The notes: a model not told the origin generated them from the letters alone. Counted from the stretch's first letter, positions 8,713-17,312 are shown. The stretch is DNA of 64,000 nucleotides from UBA5066 sp048500275 (GCA_048500275.1 JASNYI010000002.1:1-64000), one strand, 5' to 3'. Program-made: numbers and translations.

Positions 8713-10038
8713 CTACTCCCCGCCCGGTCCGTCCAGGAGCCACTCGTACGCGGGCTGCACGCGGATTCCCGCCACCGGCCGCGACGGAACCTGGTCCCGG
8801 TCGAGAACGAGGAGCCGGCGCGTCGCCCGTGGGAATTCGACGGAGGCGGCCTGAAGGCCCCGGAGCTCTCGCTCGAGGGTTACGGGACCCGAGACGTCCG
8901 CGCAGACCTGGACGAGCTCGGGCGCCGTTCCTGGATTCCGGAGGAGGAAGTCGACCTCGAAGCCCTCGGTCGTCTTCACGTACCCGACGTCGGCGGACCG
9001 TCGATCGGCCTCGTGGAGGACCACCGTTTCCAGCGCGTGCCCGGTGTTCGGCCGGCCGCTCGCGTCGAAGGCGGCCGCGAGCCCGGGGTCGACGGGGTAG
9101 AGCTTCCGGGGGTTCGAGTTCTTCCGGCGCTCCGACTCGGTCGCCAACGCCACGGGACGGAGGAGGAAAGCGTCCTCGAGGTGACCCAGGAGCGCGTGGA
9201 CGGTGTCCTTGGCGACGGCGTGACCCTGCGATCGAAGGTCGTTGTAGAGGCGGTGGACGCTGAAACCGCCTGCGGGATTGCGAAGGCACTGCCTCACGAG
9301 CCAGCGGAGAGCGGCCACCTGGGAGACGCCGTGCCGTTCGACGACGTCCCGAAAGACGACCGTGTCGACGTAGCCCTGCAGGAGCTCCGTCCGGAGCGCG
9401 GGGCCCAGTCCCTGGGCCTCGGGGAACCCTCCGGCCGCGAGGTACTCGCGGAACCGTTTCTCCACCAGCGACCGCTCCGCGCTCGTCAGCCGGGCCGACC
9501 TCTTGCCCGGTTCCTCGCCGCGATGGCGCAGGAACTCCCGGAAGCTGAAGGGCCGTATGACCGTCGCGAGCGCGCGCCCGCGGAGCGACGTATGAACCTC
9601 GCGGGAGAGCATCCGCGCCGACGAGCCGGACACCACCAGCTCGACCTGCTCGGTGTCGAGAACGCGCCGAACGAACCGTTCCCAGCCGGGGACGAGCTGG
9701 ATCTCGTCCAGGAACCACGAGACGGCTTCCCGTCCCCGCAGGTCCGGGTACCGCCGGTAGTGCTCCTCCAGGAGGAAGGACAGCTGCTGCGCGTCGATAC
9801 CGGCCAGCCGGTCGTCGTCGAAGCCGAGAAAGAGGACCTGCTCCGGCCGACGCTCCCGGCGTCGTTCCTCGCAGAGCTGCCTCAGGAATGTCGTCTTTCC
9901 GGCACGCCGCATTCCGATGACGGCCTGGACCTTCCCGGAGATGCCGGGCAGGCGGGCGTCCCGGCGCGTGAATGACGCCGCCGGCGAAGGGAGCACCGTC
10001 GCGCTGAGCTTCTCGGCGAGGACGGGGTGGAGGCCCAT
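8713..10038 (-). CDS. ATP-binding protein with AAA_14 and DUF4143 domains
   Basis: A 441-residue protein. Walker A is GMRRAGKTTFLRQL (about 43-56) and Walker B is VSWFLDEIQLVPGWE (about 105-120). The sensor strand ELVVSGSSARMLSREV is followed by TVIRPFSFREFLRH, typical of AAA_14. The second half carries the DUF4143 features YLAAGGFPEA, ELLQGYVDTVVFRDVVER and the terminal nuclease-like core EVDFLLRN, a D-x-L pattern seen in restriction-like folds. The family is common, often horizontally transferred, and of uncertain role. It is convergent with the helicase (42-bp gap). A palindrome lies upstream of the start at 10059-10079. The decayed relative at 3571-4176 shows an earlier copy was lost. Confidence 0.85.
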   Translation of the reverse strand: MGLHPVLAEKLSATVLPSPAASFTRRDARLPGISGKVQAVIGMRRAGKTTFLRQLCEERRRERRPEQVLFLGFDDDRLAGIDAQQLSFLLEEHYRRYPDLRGREAVSWFLDEIQLVPGWERFVRRVLDTEQVELVVSGSSARMLSREVHTSLRGRALATVIRPFSFREFLRHRGEEPGKRSARLTSAERSLVEKRFREYLAAGGFPEAQGLGPALRTELLQGYVDTVVFRDVVERHGVSQVAALRWLVRQCLRNPAGGFSVHRLYNDLRSQGHAVAKDTVHALLGHLEDAFLLRPVALATESERRKNSNPRKLYPVDPGLAAAFDASGRPNTGHALETVVLHEADRRSADVGYVKTTEGFEVDFLLRNPGTAPELVQVCADVSGPVTLERELRGLQAASVEFPRATRRLLVLDRDQVPSRPVAGIRVQPAYEWLLDGPGGE

Positions 10039-10058
10039 GGGAAGAGGTTGTGCCCGCT

Positions 10059-10079
10059 GTGTCCTTCTGTCAAGGACAC
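10059..10079. promoter_or_regulatory. inverted repeat upstream of the DUF4143 ATPase
   Basis: gtgtcctt and aaggacac form a perfect 8-bp inverted repeat around ctgtc, 20 bases before the ATPase start. On the minus strand a TTGACA (10073-10068) lies inside it, but no good -10 box follows at the right spacing. It could be an operator or an RNA hairpin in the leader. Confidence 0.35.
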
Positions 10080-10120
10080 ATTACCCATAATCCATACCTC
10101 CTGTAGGGCCAGTAAAGGGT

Positions 10121-10186
10121 GGGGGTCAGGTTTGCCTTCTACACTCTGCGCGGAAGCGCAGAGTGTAGAAGGCAGACCTGACCCCC
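10121..10186. repeat. REP-like palindrome, 31-bp arms
   Basis: Two 31-base arms (10121-10151 and 10156-10186) pair around a GGAA tetraloop with a single G-T mismatch. Each arm begins with gggggtcaggt, resembling the GTCAGG-type foot of REP or palindromic elements mobilised by RAYT (TnpA-REP) transposases. It lies in the short gap between the accessory region and the tRNA-Val promoter. No RAYT gene is in the window, so mobilisation would be in trans. Folded RNA from it could also end transcription. Confidence 0.7.
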
Positions 10187-10205
10187 TGTGGTTTCCCCCT
10201 CCCGC

Positions 10206-10234
10206 TTGACGCCCTTCGGAACCCCTCGTATCCT
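10206..10234 (+). promoter_or_regulatory. sigma-70-like promoter for tRNA-Val operon
   Basis: TTGACG (10206-10211), a 17-base spacer and TATCCT (10229-10234) make a near-consensus promoter. It is well placed for the two tRNA-Val genes and possibly read-through into thrS. A strong hairpin begins at the predicted start of transcription. Confidence 0.65.
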
Positions 10235-10236
10235 CC

Positions 10237-10270
10237 CCCGCTCCGGCACGTGTGCCGGAGCGGGTCTTTT
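10237..10270 (+). terminator. hairpin followed by U-run just after the tRNA promoter
   Basis: cccgctccggcac and gtgccggagcggg form a perfect 13-bp stem with a two-base centre, followed by tctttt. By form it is an intrinsic terminator. By position it covers the first transcribed bases of the tRNA-Val unit, so it may act as an attenuator or as a start-site structure and not as an end signal for an upstream gene. Confidence 0.55.
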
Positions 10271-10347
10271 GAGAATCAGATCCGGGTCGAGGGTGGGGCC
10301 CAAGTACCTCTGACGAGGTCCCCTGCCGGTAGCCCTGGAAAGCACGT

Positions 10348-10422
<75 letters not shown>

Positions 10423-10444
10423 TCCTGCTTTCCGCTGCGTTCGC

Positions 10445-10520
10445 AGGCGCTTAGCTCAGCCGGTAGAGCACTTCCTTCACACGGAAGGGGTCAGCGGTTC
10501 GAGTCCGCTAGCGCCTACCA
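10445..10520 (+). tRNA. tRNA-Val (CAC)
   Basis: Acceptor AGGCGCT pairs with AGCGCCT; the anticodon loop TTCACAC gives CAC, which reads GUG. CCA is encoded at 10518-10520. It lies 22 bases after the first tRNA-Val and is surely co-transcribed. The two share most of the D arm and acceptor, consistent with duplication and anticodon change. Confidence 0.95.
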
Positions 10521-10589
10521 TCCCGCTCCCCCCTCCTCCCGAAATCCGATCTCAGTGCCCCGCTAGGTCGAATGGAGGAGGTCTCTGCC

Positions 10590-12548
10590 ATGTCTGCCAT
10601 CGCCGAACAGGTCGTCCGCCTGACCCTTCCCGACGGTTCCGTCCGGGAGGTCGCTGCGGGTACGACGGGCGAGGCCGTGGCGGCTTCCATCGGGGCGCGC
10701 CTCGCCAAGGACGCGCTCGCGGTGAAGGTAGGGGGAGAGGTCCGCGACCTGAAGCGCCCGATCACGGAGTCGGCGGCTTTCGAGGTCATCACCCCGAAGC
10801 ACCCCGACGCGCTCGAGGTCTATCGCCACTCGACCGCCCACCTGACGGCCCACGCCGTCAAGCGGCTCTTCCCGGGCGTGAAGATCGGCATCGGGCCGGC
10901 CATCGAGCACGGCTACTACTACGACTTCGACCCGGGCCGGCCCTTCACGCCCGAGGACCTCGAGAAGATCGAGGCCGAGATGAGGAAGATCGTGGCGGAG
11001 AACGCCCCGGTCGAGCGGATCGAGATGTCGAAGGCCGAGGCCGTGAAGGTCTTCGAGGAGCAGGGCGACCACCTCAAGGTGGAGATCGTCTCCGGCATCC
11101 CCGAGGGCTCCCTCTCGTGCTACCGGCAGGCCGACTTCATCGACCTTTGCCGCGGGCCGCACGTGCCGTCCACGGGTAAGCTCGGCGTCTTCAAGCTGAC
11201 GCACGCCGCCGGCGCCTACTGGAAGGGCGACGAGACCCGGCCGATGCTCCAGCGCATCTACGGGGCCTCGTTCCTCACCCAGAAGGACCTGGACGAGCAC
11301 CTGCTCCGGATGGAGCAGGCCCGCGCCCGCGACCACCGCAAGCTCGGCAAGGAGCTGGGGCTCTACCTCTTCCACCCGTGGGCCCCGGCCTCGCCCTTCT
11401 TTCTCCCGAAGGGGGCGACGGTCTACACGCTCCTCGTCGACTACATGCGGAGCCTCTACCCGAAGTACGGGTACACGGAGGTCGTGACCCCGCAGGTCTA
11501 TGACGTCGAGCTCTTCAAGCGCTCGGGGCACTACCAGAACTACCACGAGAACATGTACTTCACCGTGGCCGACGAGCGGGAGTACGGCGTCAAGCCGATG
11601 AACTGCCCGGGCCACTTCCTGATGTTTTCGCAGCAGGCCTTCTCCTACCGCGACCTGCCGGTGAGGTACGCCGACTTCGGACGGCTCCACCGTTACGAGC
11701 GCTCGGGTGTGACCCAGGGGCTGACCCGCGTCAGGACCTTCTGCCAGGACGACGCGCACCTCTTCGTCTCGCTCGAGGAGATGCCGGCGGAGATGGACCG
11801 TTTCATCGACCTCATCGACGAGGTCTACGGCACCTTCGGCTTCACGGACGTGAAGGTCGCACTGGCGACCCGCCCGGAGAAGTTCATGGGGACGGTCGAG
11901 AACTGGGACCTCGCCGAGAAGGCGCTCGCCGCGACGTTCGAGCGGCGCGGGAGGGCCTACGAGGTCAACGCCGGTGACGGCGCCTTCTACGGCCCGAAGC
12001 TCGACTTCCAGGTGACCGACGCCATCGGACGGCCCTGGCAGCTCGGGACGCTGCAGGTCGACTTCTCCAACCCCGAGCGGTTCGACCTCGAGTACACGGC
12101 CGAGGACGGCACGAAAAAGCGGCCGGTGGTCCTCCACCGGGCGGTCCTCGGCTCGCTCGAGCGGTTCTTCGGGATCCTCGTCGAGCACACGGGAGGCGAC
12201 TTCCCGCTCTGGCTCGCGCCCGAGCAGGCGCGCGTCATCCCCGTCTCCGACAAGCTCCTCGACTACTCCCGGTCCGTCGCCGCAGCGCTTCGCGAGGCGG
12301 GGCTCCGGGTGACGGTCGACGAGCGGAACGAGAAGCTGGGCGCCAAGATCCGCCACGGGGAGCTCGAGAAGGTCCCGGCGCTCCTCGTCGTCGGCGAGAA
12401 GGAGCGCGAGGCGGGCGCCGTCTCGCTCCGCAAGCGCCACGAGGGCGACCTCGGGTCGCGCCCGCTCGGCGAAATCGTCTCCGAGATGAAACAGGCCGTC
12501 GCCGCGCGTGCGGCGACGTGGGGCGCGAAGGCGCCCGCGAAGAAGTAA
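10590..12548 (+). CDS. thrS: threonyl-tRNA synthetase
   Basis: Charges tRNA-Thr with threonine in the cytoplasm. ATG at 10590 is preferred over ATG 10572 because GGAGGAGGT (10574-10582) lies 7 bases before it. At ~652 residues it is full length: N-terminal TGS domain (VRLTLPDGSVREV), the editing domain with HSTAHLTAHAVKRLFP and the GYYYDF region, the class II core with VKPMNCPGHFLMF (zinc Cys), GRLHRYERSG (motif 2), QDDAHLF, and motif 3 near VLGSLERFFGIL, then the anticodon-binding domain with ARVIPVSDKLLDYS. It heads the conserved run thrS-infC-rpmI-rplT-pheS-pheT. No T-box leader is visible. Confidence 0.97.
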   Translation: MSAIAEQVVRLTLPDGSVREVAAGTTGEAVAASIGARLAKDALAVKVGGEVRDLKRPITESAAFEVITPKHPDALEVYRHSTAHLTAHAVKRLFPGVKIGIGPAIEHGYYYDFDPGRPFTPEDLEKIEAEMRKIVAENAPVERIEMSKAEAVKVFEEQGDHLKVEIVSGIPEGSLSCYRQADFIDLCRGPHVPSTGKLGVFKLTHAAGAYWKGDETRPMLQRIYGASFLTQKDLDEHLLRMEQARARDHRKLGKELGLYLFHPWAPASPFFLPKGATVYTLLVDYMRSLYPKYGYTEVVTPQVYDVELFKRSGHYQNYHENMYFTVADEREYGVKPMNCPGHFLMFSQQAFSYRDLPVRYADFGRLHRYERSGVTQGLTRVRTFCQDDAHLFVSLEEMPAEMDRFIDLIDEVYGTFGFTDVKVALATRPEKFMGTVENWDLAEKALAATFERRGRAYEVNAGDGAFYGPKLDFQVTDAIGRPWQLGTLQVDFSNPERFDLEYTAEDGTKKRPVVLHRAVLGSLERFFGILVEHTGGDFPLWLAPEQARVIPVSDKLLDYSRSVAAALREAGLRVTVDERNEKLGAKIRHGELEKVPALLVVGEKEREAGAVSLRKRHEGDLGSRPLGEIVSEMKQAVAARAATWGAKAPAKK

Positions 12549-12579
12549 CGCGTCGTCGTAACGAACAGGAGGAAGCGCC

Positions 12580-13128
12580 ATTTTCTTTCGAGGCGGTCCA
12601 CGGATCCCCCCCCAGAAGAACTCCCCGATCAACGAGTACATCCTTCGTTTCCCCGAGGTGCGCCTCATCGCCGCGGACGGCGAGCAGCTCGGGGTCGTCA
12701 GCCCCCAGGACGCGCTCGCGAGGGCGCGCGAGGCGGCCCTCGACGTCGTGATCATCGCGGAGCAGGCCCAGCCTCCGGTCTGCAAGATCATGGACTTCGG
12801 CAAGTTCACCTTCGAGAAGAAGAAGAAGGAGCACGAGTCGAAGAAGAAGCAGAAGGTGACCCAGGTCAAGGAGGTCAAGTTCCGCCCGAACATCGACGAC
12901 CACGACTACGACTTCAAGATCAAGAACATCGTCCGGTTCCTCGAGGAGGGCGACAAGGTCAAGGCCACGATCCAGTTCCGCGGCCGCGAGATGTCGCGTC
13001 TCGAGAACGGGCGCAAGGTCCTCCAGCGGCTCACCAAGGACCTCGAGGGCAAGGCCCACGCCGAGGGCAACCCCGAGATGCTCGGCAACCGGATGCACCT
13101 CATCTTCGGGCCGCCGAAGAAGCACTGA
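12580..13128 (+). CDS. infC: translation initiation factor IF-3, AUU start
   Basis: Binds the 30S subunit and checks start codons and the initiator tRNA. The usual starts give only a shortened protein from GTG 12658, lacking the conserved PINEYI...PEVRLI start of the N-domain. In frame upstream, ATT at 12580 lies 7 bases after AGGAGG (12567-12572) and gives 182 residues with QKNSPINEYILRFPEVRLI complete. AUU is the rare start by which infC represses its own translation in many bacteria. The linker is Lys-rich (FEKKKKEHESKKKQK) and the C-domain contains VKFRPNIDDHDYDFKI and VKATIQFRGREM. Co-transcribed with rpmI and rplT. Confidence 0.93.
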   Translation: MFFRGGPRIPPQKNSPINEYILRFPEVRLIAADGEQLGVVSPQDALARAREAALDVVIIAEQAQPPVCKIMDFGKFTFEKKKKEHESKKKQKVTQVKEVKFRPNIDDHDYDFKIKNIVRFLEEGDKVKATIQFRGREMSRLENGRKVLQRLTKDLEGKAHAEGNPEMLGNRMHLIFGPPKKH

Positions 13129-13164
13129 CGACCACCGCCACCACGGAGCAAGGAGACCCGGCCC

Positions 13165-13368
13165 ATGGCCACCCACAAGAGGAAGACCCACCGCGGCGCC
13201 GCCAAGCGCTTCAAGATCACCGCGAGCGGCAAGTTCAAGCGCGGCCAGGCGATGAAGCGGCACATCCTGACGAAGAAGGCCTCCGGCCGCAAGCGCAAGC
13301 TCGCCCAGGGGACCCTCGTCGCGAAGGCCGACCAGGCCACCGTCCGCCAGATGCTTCCCTACGCGTAA
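13165..13368 (+). CDS. rpmI: 50S ribosomal protein L35
   Basis: A 67-residue, very basic protein with the L35 signature KRKTHRGAAKRFKITASGK near the N-terminus and RHILTKKASGRKRKL in the middle. It is a structural component of the large ribosomal subunit. AGGAGA precedes the ATG. It sits between infC and rplT as in most bacteria, where L20 can repress the group through the leader. Confidence 0.97.
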   Translation: MATHKRKTHRGAAKRFKITASGKFKRGQAMKRHILTKKASGRKRKLAQGTLVAKADQATVRQMLPYA

Positions 13369-13389
13369 GAAGGAAGAGGAGATAAGGCC

Positions 13390-13752
13390 ATGCCTCGCGT
13401 CAAGCGCGGAACCAAGAGGAAGGATCGCCGGAAGAGGATTCTCGACCTGGCAAAGGGCTACTACGGAACGAAGCACAACTGCTTCCGCATCGCCGAGCTG
13501 CAGGTCGAGCGTTCGCTCGCCTACGCCACGCGCGACCGCAAGCAGAAGAAGCGCGAGTTCCGGGGGCTCTGGATCGTACGCATCAACGCCGCCGCCCGGA
13601 TGAACGACATCAGCTACTCGCAGCTGGTGGCGGGGCTGAAGAAGGCCGGCTCGGACGTGAACCGCAAGGTCCTCGCCGAGATCGCCTTCCAGGACCCGAA
13701 GGGCTTCGCGGCGCTCGTCACCTCCGCCAAGAGCGCCCTCGCCGCCGCCTGA
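13390..13752 (+). CDS. rplT: 50S ribosomal protein L20
   Basis: A 120-residue basic protein of normal length: MPRVKRGTKRKDRRKRIL, then AKGYYGTKHNCFRIA, RKQKKREFRGLWIVRINAA and the globular C-domain with SYSQLVAGLKKA. It binds 23S rRNA early in 50S assembly and is the usual autoregulator of the rpmI-rplT pair. AGGAAGAGGAG precedes the start. Confidence 0.97.
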   Translation: MPRVKRGTKRKDRRKRILDLAKGYYGTKHNCFRIAELQVERSLAYATRDRKQKKREFRGLWIVRINAAARMNDISYSQLVAGLKKAGSDVNRKVLAEIAFQDPKGFAALVTSAKSALAAA

Positions 13753-13763
13753 GGCGGGGGGGG

Positions 13764-14894
13764 ATGAGCGGTATTCGCCCCGAGGCCGGGGGGTCCGGGG
13801 GGCCGCGAACAGCGCCCCCCGGGAGCCCGGTCTCCGTCGAGGAGGCCCGCAGGCTCTTCGCCGACGAGCTGTCCGCCTCGGAGGCTGCCGCGTCCTCGCG
13901 CGGCGGCCTCCGGACGGCGGACGTGCAGGCGCTGAAGGTCCGCTGGGTCGGGAAGAAGCAGGGGGTCGTCACGGCCCTGCTCTCGCGCCTCAAGGAGGTG
14001 CCGAAGGAGGAGAAAGCCGCCTTCGGCGCCGGAGTGAACGCGCTCAAGCAGGAGGTCGAGGCCCGCCTGGACGCCCTCGAGGCGCAGGCCCTGGCCCGCG
14101 AGGCCGCCCTCGTCGAGGCGGCGAAGGCCGTGGACGTGACGCTCCCGCCGCGGGTCCCCCCGGTCGGTCGCCTCCACCCGCTGACGGTCGTGAGGCGCCG
14201 GATCGAGCACGCGTTCCGCGGCCTCGGCTACGAGGTGGCCGACGGCCCCGAGATCGAGACCGACTGGTACAACTTCGAGTCGCTCAACTTCCCGCCCGAC
14301 CACCCGGCGCGGGACGCCGTCGACACCTTCTTCGTCGAGGGGGGCGGGACGGGGCGCGACGCGCTCCTCCTCAGGACCCACACGTCGCCGGTCCAGATGC
14401 GGACGATGGAAGGGCGCAAGCCGCCCATCCGCGTCCTCTGCCCGGGGCGCGTCTACCGAAAGGACGACATCGACCCGCGGCACTCGCCGGTCTTCCACCA
14501 GATGGAAGGGCTCGTCGTCGACGAGGGGATCACGTTCGCGCACCTGCGCGGCACGCTCTCGGCGTTCGCGAAGAGCTTCTTCGGAGGGCGCGCCGAGGTG
14601 CGCCTCGCTCCGACGTTCTTCCCGTTCGTCGAGCCGGGCGTCGACTGCGCGGTGAGCTGCACCTTCTGCGAGACGGGCTGCCGCATCTGCTCGTACTCGG
14701 GCTGGATCGAGATCATGGGGGCCGGGATGGTCCACCCGAACGTCCTCGCCAACGCGGGGATCGACCCGGAGCGCTACACGGGCTTCGCGTTCGGGATGGG
14801 GATCGACCGGATCGCGATGCTCCTCCACGGCATCCCGGACCTGCGCCTCCTCTTCGAGAACGACGCGAGGTTCCTCGACAGGACGTGGAGCTGA
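13764..14894 (+). CDS. pheS: phenylalanyl-tRNA synthetase alpha subunit
   Basis: Catalytic subunit of the alpha2-beta2 enzyme that charges tRNA-Phe. The protein has 376 residues. An extra ~25-residue Gly/Pro-rich start precedes the normal coiled-coil N-domain (VSVEEARRLFADEL, with KVRWVGKKQGVVTALL). Core motifs: HPLTVVRRRIEHAFRGLGY, LRTHTSPVQMRTM (motif 2 region) and ILCPGRVYRKDD. A four-Cys insert, CTFCETGCRIC, is followed by WIEIMGAGMVHPNVL, and GFAFGMGIDRIAML is motif 3. The Cys insert is also seen in other bacterial PheS. pheT follows four bases later. Confidence 0.97.
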   Translation: MSGIRPEAGGSGGPRTAPPGSPVSVEEARRLFADELSASEAAASSRGGLRTADVQALKVRWVGKKQGVVTALLSRLKEVPKEEKAAFGAGVNALKQEVEARLDALEAQALAREAALVEAAKAVDVTLPPRVPPVGRLHPLTVVRRRIEHAFRGLGYEVADGPEIETDWYNFESLNFPPDHPARDAVDTFFVEGGGTGRDALLLRTHTSPVQMRTMEGRKPPIRVLCPGRVYRKDDIDPRHSPVFHQMEGLVVDEGITFAHLRGTLSAFAKSFFGGRAEVRLAPTFFPFVEPGVDCAVSCTFCETGCRICSYSGWIEIMGAGMVHPNVLANAGIDPERYTGFAFGMGIDRIAMLLHGIPDLRLLFENDARFLDRTWS

Positions 14895-14898
14895 CGCC

Positions 14899-16965
14899 AT
14901 GAAGTTCCGCCTCGAGTGGCTCGGTCGGTACCTGCCCGGAGAGCTTCCCGACCTCGCGACCGTCCGCCGCCGGCTGACCGACGTCGGCTTCATCGTGGAG
15001 GGGACGGAAGGGGAAGGCGCGGACGCGGTCCTCGAGGTCGAGCTGACGGCGAACCGCCCCGACGGGATGAACCACCGCGGACTCGCCCGCGAGGCGGCCT
15101 GCGCCCTCGGGAGGGATTTCCGCGACCTGCCGGCCCCGTCGCCCGCCGGGGGGCCCGCCGACGCCGCCTCGCTGGCGACGGTGACGATCGAGGAGCCGGC
15201 CCTCTGCTCGCGCTACTCGGCGCGGGTGATCGAGGGAATCCGGGTTCGCGAGGCGGACGCGAAGGTCCAGGGGCGCCTCCGCGCTCTCGGGATGAACCCG
15301 ATCAGCGCGCCCGTCGACGCCACGAACCACGTCCTCTGGGACATCGGGCAGCCGACGCACGCCTTCGACCTCGACACGCTCGCGAAGGGCGCCGACGGCC
15401 GCCCCGCGATCGTCGTGCGGCGGGCCCGCGCGGGGGAGACGCTCGTCACGCTCGACGGGGTCGAGCGGACCCTCTCGCCCGAGGACCTCGTCATCGCCGA
15501 CGCCGAAAGGCCCGTCGCCCTCGCGGGGGTCATGGGCGGCCTCGCGACGGCGATCACCCCGTCGACGACCCGCGTCCTCCTCGAGTCGGCCCACTTCGCC
15601 GCGACGGCGGTGCGGCGGACGGCCCGCCGCCACGGGATGCACACCGACGCCTCCCACCGCTTCGAGCGCGGCGCCGACCCGGCGACGACGGTCGAAGGGC
15701 TCAACCGCGTCACGGCCCTCCTCGTGGCCGACTGCGGCGGGACGGTGGCGAGGGGCGTGATCGACGTCGTGGCGCGCGAGGTCCCGCGGAAGGTCGTGAG
15801 GCTCCGCCACGCGCGGCTCGTCTCCTTCCTCGGGATGGACGTCCCGCTCGAGCGGTGCGTCGCGATCCTCGGGGCGCTCTCGTTCGGCGTCGCCGAGCCC
15901 GCGCCCGGCCTCCTCGAGGTCACCGTGCCGAGCTGGCGGGTCGACGTCGAGAAGGAGTGCGACCTGATCGAGGAGGTCATCCGGGTCGTCGGGTACGCCG
16001 CCCTCCCCGAGACGCTCCCTCACGCGTTCAACCCGACCTGGTCCGAGCCGATCCTGGCGCGCGAGGAGCGCGCCCGCGACGTCCTCGCGGCGGCGGGCTT
16101 CGTGGAGGCCTGCACCTACTCCTTCGTCTCGGCCGCGGAGAACTCGGCGTTCGAGCCGTGCGTTGCCGGGACGGCCCCCCGCATCCAGAACGCCCTCGGG
16201 GAGCCCTTCACGACGATGAGGGCGACGCCCGTCGTCGGCCTCCTCCGCGCGGCCCGCCACAACGTCCGTCGCGGCCTCTCCGACCTCGCCCTCTTCGAGG
16301 TCGGTCGCTCGTACGCCCTCGTGGACGGCCGGCCCGTCGAGAGCCGGCGGGCGGCGGTCCTCCTCCACGGCCGCCGCGGGGTCCACTGGGCTTCGGAGGC
16401 CCGCGAGGCCGATTTCCACGACGGCTCCGGCGCGGTGGCGGCGCTCTTTGCCGGCTTCGGCGCCGGGGCGCCCACGTTCCGCCCGGCCTCCCTCCCGTTC
16501 CTGGCCGCCGGCCGCTCGGCCGAAGTGGTGGCGGGAGGGGCGGTCGTCGGATGGGTCGGGGTCCTCGCGGGCCGGCTGGCGGCCGAATGGGATCTCGCGG
16601 AGGCGGTCGTCGTGGACGTCGACCTCGCCGCGATCCCCGTCCCGCCCCCGCCCTCGGCCGTCGAGATGCCGTCGCGCTTCCCGCGGAGCGAGGTCGACCT
16701 GACCGTGACCCACCCCCTGTCCGTTTCCTGGGAGTCGCTCTCGGCGGCGGTCCTGGCGGGCGCCCCGCCCGAGCTTCTCCGGGTTGACGCGAAGTACCTC
16801 TGGCGCGGCGCCGGGGTCCCCGAGGGCTGCGTCAAGACGACCCTCACCGTGGGCTTCGGCTCCGCGGAGCGCTCGCTCGAGCGGGACGAGATCAACCGCT
16901 GGCGGGACGAGGCCGCCCGGCGCCTGCTCCAGGTGCCGGCTACGGCCGTGGACGGAATTCCCTGA
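14899..16965 (+). CDS. pheT: phenylalanyl-tRNA synthetase beta subunit, short form
   Basis: Partner of PheS; carries editing and tRNA recognition domains. The 688 residues are about 100 fewer than the common ~800-residue form. The N-terminal segment VGFIVEG runs directly into AVLEVELTANRPDGMNHRGL near residue 44, so the EMAP-II-like tRNA-binding insert normally found there is absent. The remaining domains are in place: B3/4 editing (NPISAPVDATNHVLWDIGQ, HAFDLD), B5 (with VPSWRVDVEKECDLIEEV), the synthetase-like core (ARDVLAAAGFVEACTYSF) and a C-terminal FDX-ACB domain (PRSEVDLTVTHPLSV). The frame is clean, so this is a genuine short form. Confidence 0.95.
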   Translation: MKFRLEWLGRYLPGELPDLATVRRRLTDVGFIVEGTEGEGADAVLEVELTANRPDGMNHRGLAREAACALGRDFRDLPAPSPAGGPADAASLATVTIEEPALCSRYSARVIEGIRVREADAKVQGRLRALGMNPISAPVDATNHVLWDIGQPTHAFDLDTLAKGADGRPAIVVRRARAGETLVTLDGVERTLSPEDLVIADAERPVALAGVMGGLATAITPSTTRVLLESAHFAATAVRRTARRHGMHTDASHRFERGADPATTVEGLNRVTALLVADCGGTVARGVIDVVAREVPRKVVRLRHARLVSFLGMDVPLERCVAILGALSFGVAEPAPGLLEVTVPSWRVDVEKECDLIEEVIRVVGYAALPETLPHAFNPTWSEPILAREERARDVLAAAGFVEACTYSFVSAAENSAFEPCVAGTAPRIQNALGEPFTTMRATPVVGLLRAARHNVRRGLSDLALFEVGRSYALVDGRPVESRRAAVLLHGRRGVHWASEAREADFHDGSGAVAALFAGFGAGAPTFRPASLPFLAAGRSAEVVAGGAVVGWVGVLAGRLAAEWDLAEAVVVDVDLAAIPVPPPPSAVEMPSRFPRSEVDLTVTHPLSVSWESLSAAVLAGAPPELLRVDAKYLWRGAGVPEGCVKTTLTVGFGSAERSLERDEINRWRDEAARRLLQVPATAVDGIP

Positions 16966-16976
16966 AGGAGAACGAG

Positions 16977-17312
16977 ATGAGCGGAAAGAAGGACAAGGCT
17001 CCCGCCGAGGAGGCCGCCCCGGCCGTGATGGAGCTCGAGCAGCTTCTCTCCGCCATGGAGGAGCGTGTCGCCCGCCTCCTCTCGGCGGTCCAGGCCTCGG
17101 CGGCCGAGAACGCCCGCCTGAGGGGGGCGCTCGAGGAGACGGCCGCGGAACGGGACCGGCTGAAGGCGGAGCTCTCGGACAGCCTGGAGGGGGCGGTCCA
17201 CGTGGCCGAGCTGAACGAGAAGCTCTCCCGGATGGCCTCCGAGCGGGAAGAGGTCCGCGCTCGTATCGAGCGTCTGGTCAAGAGCTTGGAGGAGCCGGGC
17301 ACCGAAGCCTGA
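16977..17312 (+). CDS. small coiled-coil protein, ZapB-like
   Basis: A 111-residue, acidic, almost wholly alpha-helical coiled coil (MELEQLLSAMEERVARLLSA; ENARLRGALEETAAERDRLK). It has no signal peptide or membrane span. AAGGAGAACGAG precedes the ATG. It sits between pheT and zapA. In many bacteria a ZapB-like coiled coil is encoded just before zapA and helps organise the FtsZ ring. Assignment rests on context and coiled-coil form. Confidence 0.6.
   Translation: MSGKKDKAPAEEAAPAVMELEQLLSAMEERVARLLSAVQASAAENARLRGALEETAAERDRLKAELSDSLEGAVHVAELNEKLSRMASEREEVRARIERLVKSLEEPGTEA

Noticed and set aside
10521..10590. T-box leader before thrS
   Set aside because: Only 69 bases separate the tRNA and the start, with no T-box sequence or terminator.
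10563..12893. 776-residue minus-strand open frame
   Set aside because: Antisense to thrS and infC; composition is that of a shadow frame.
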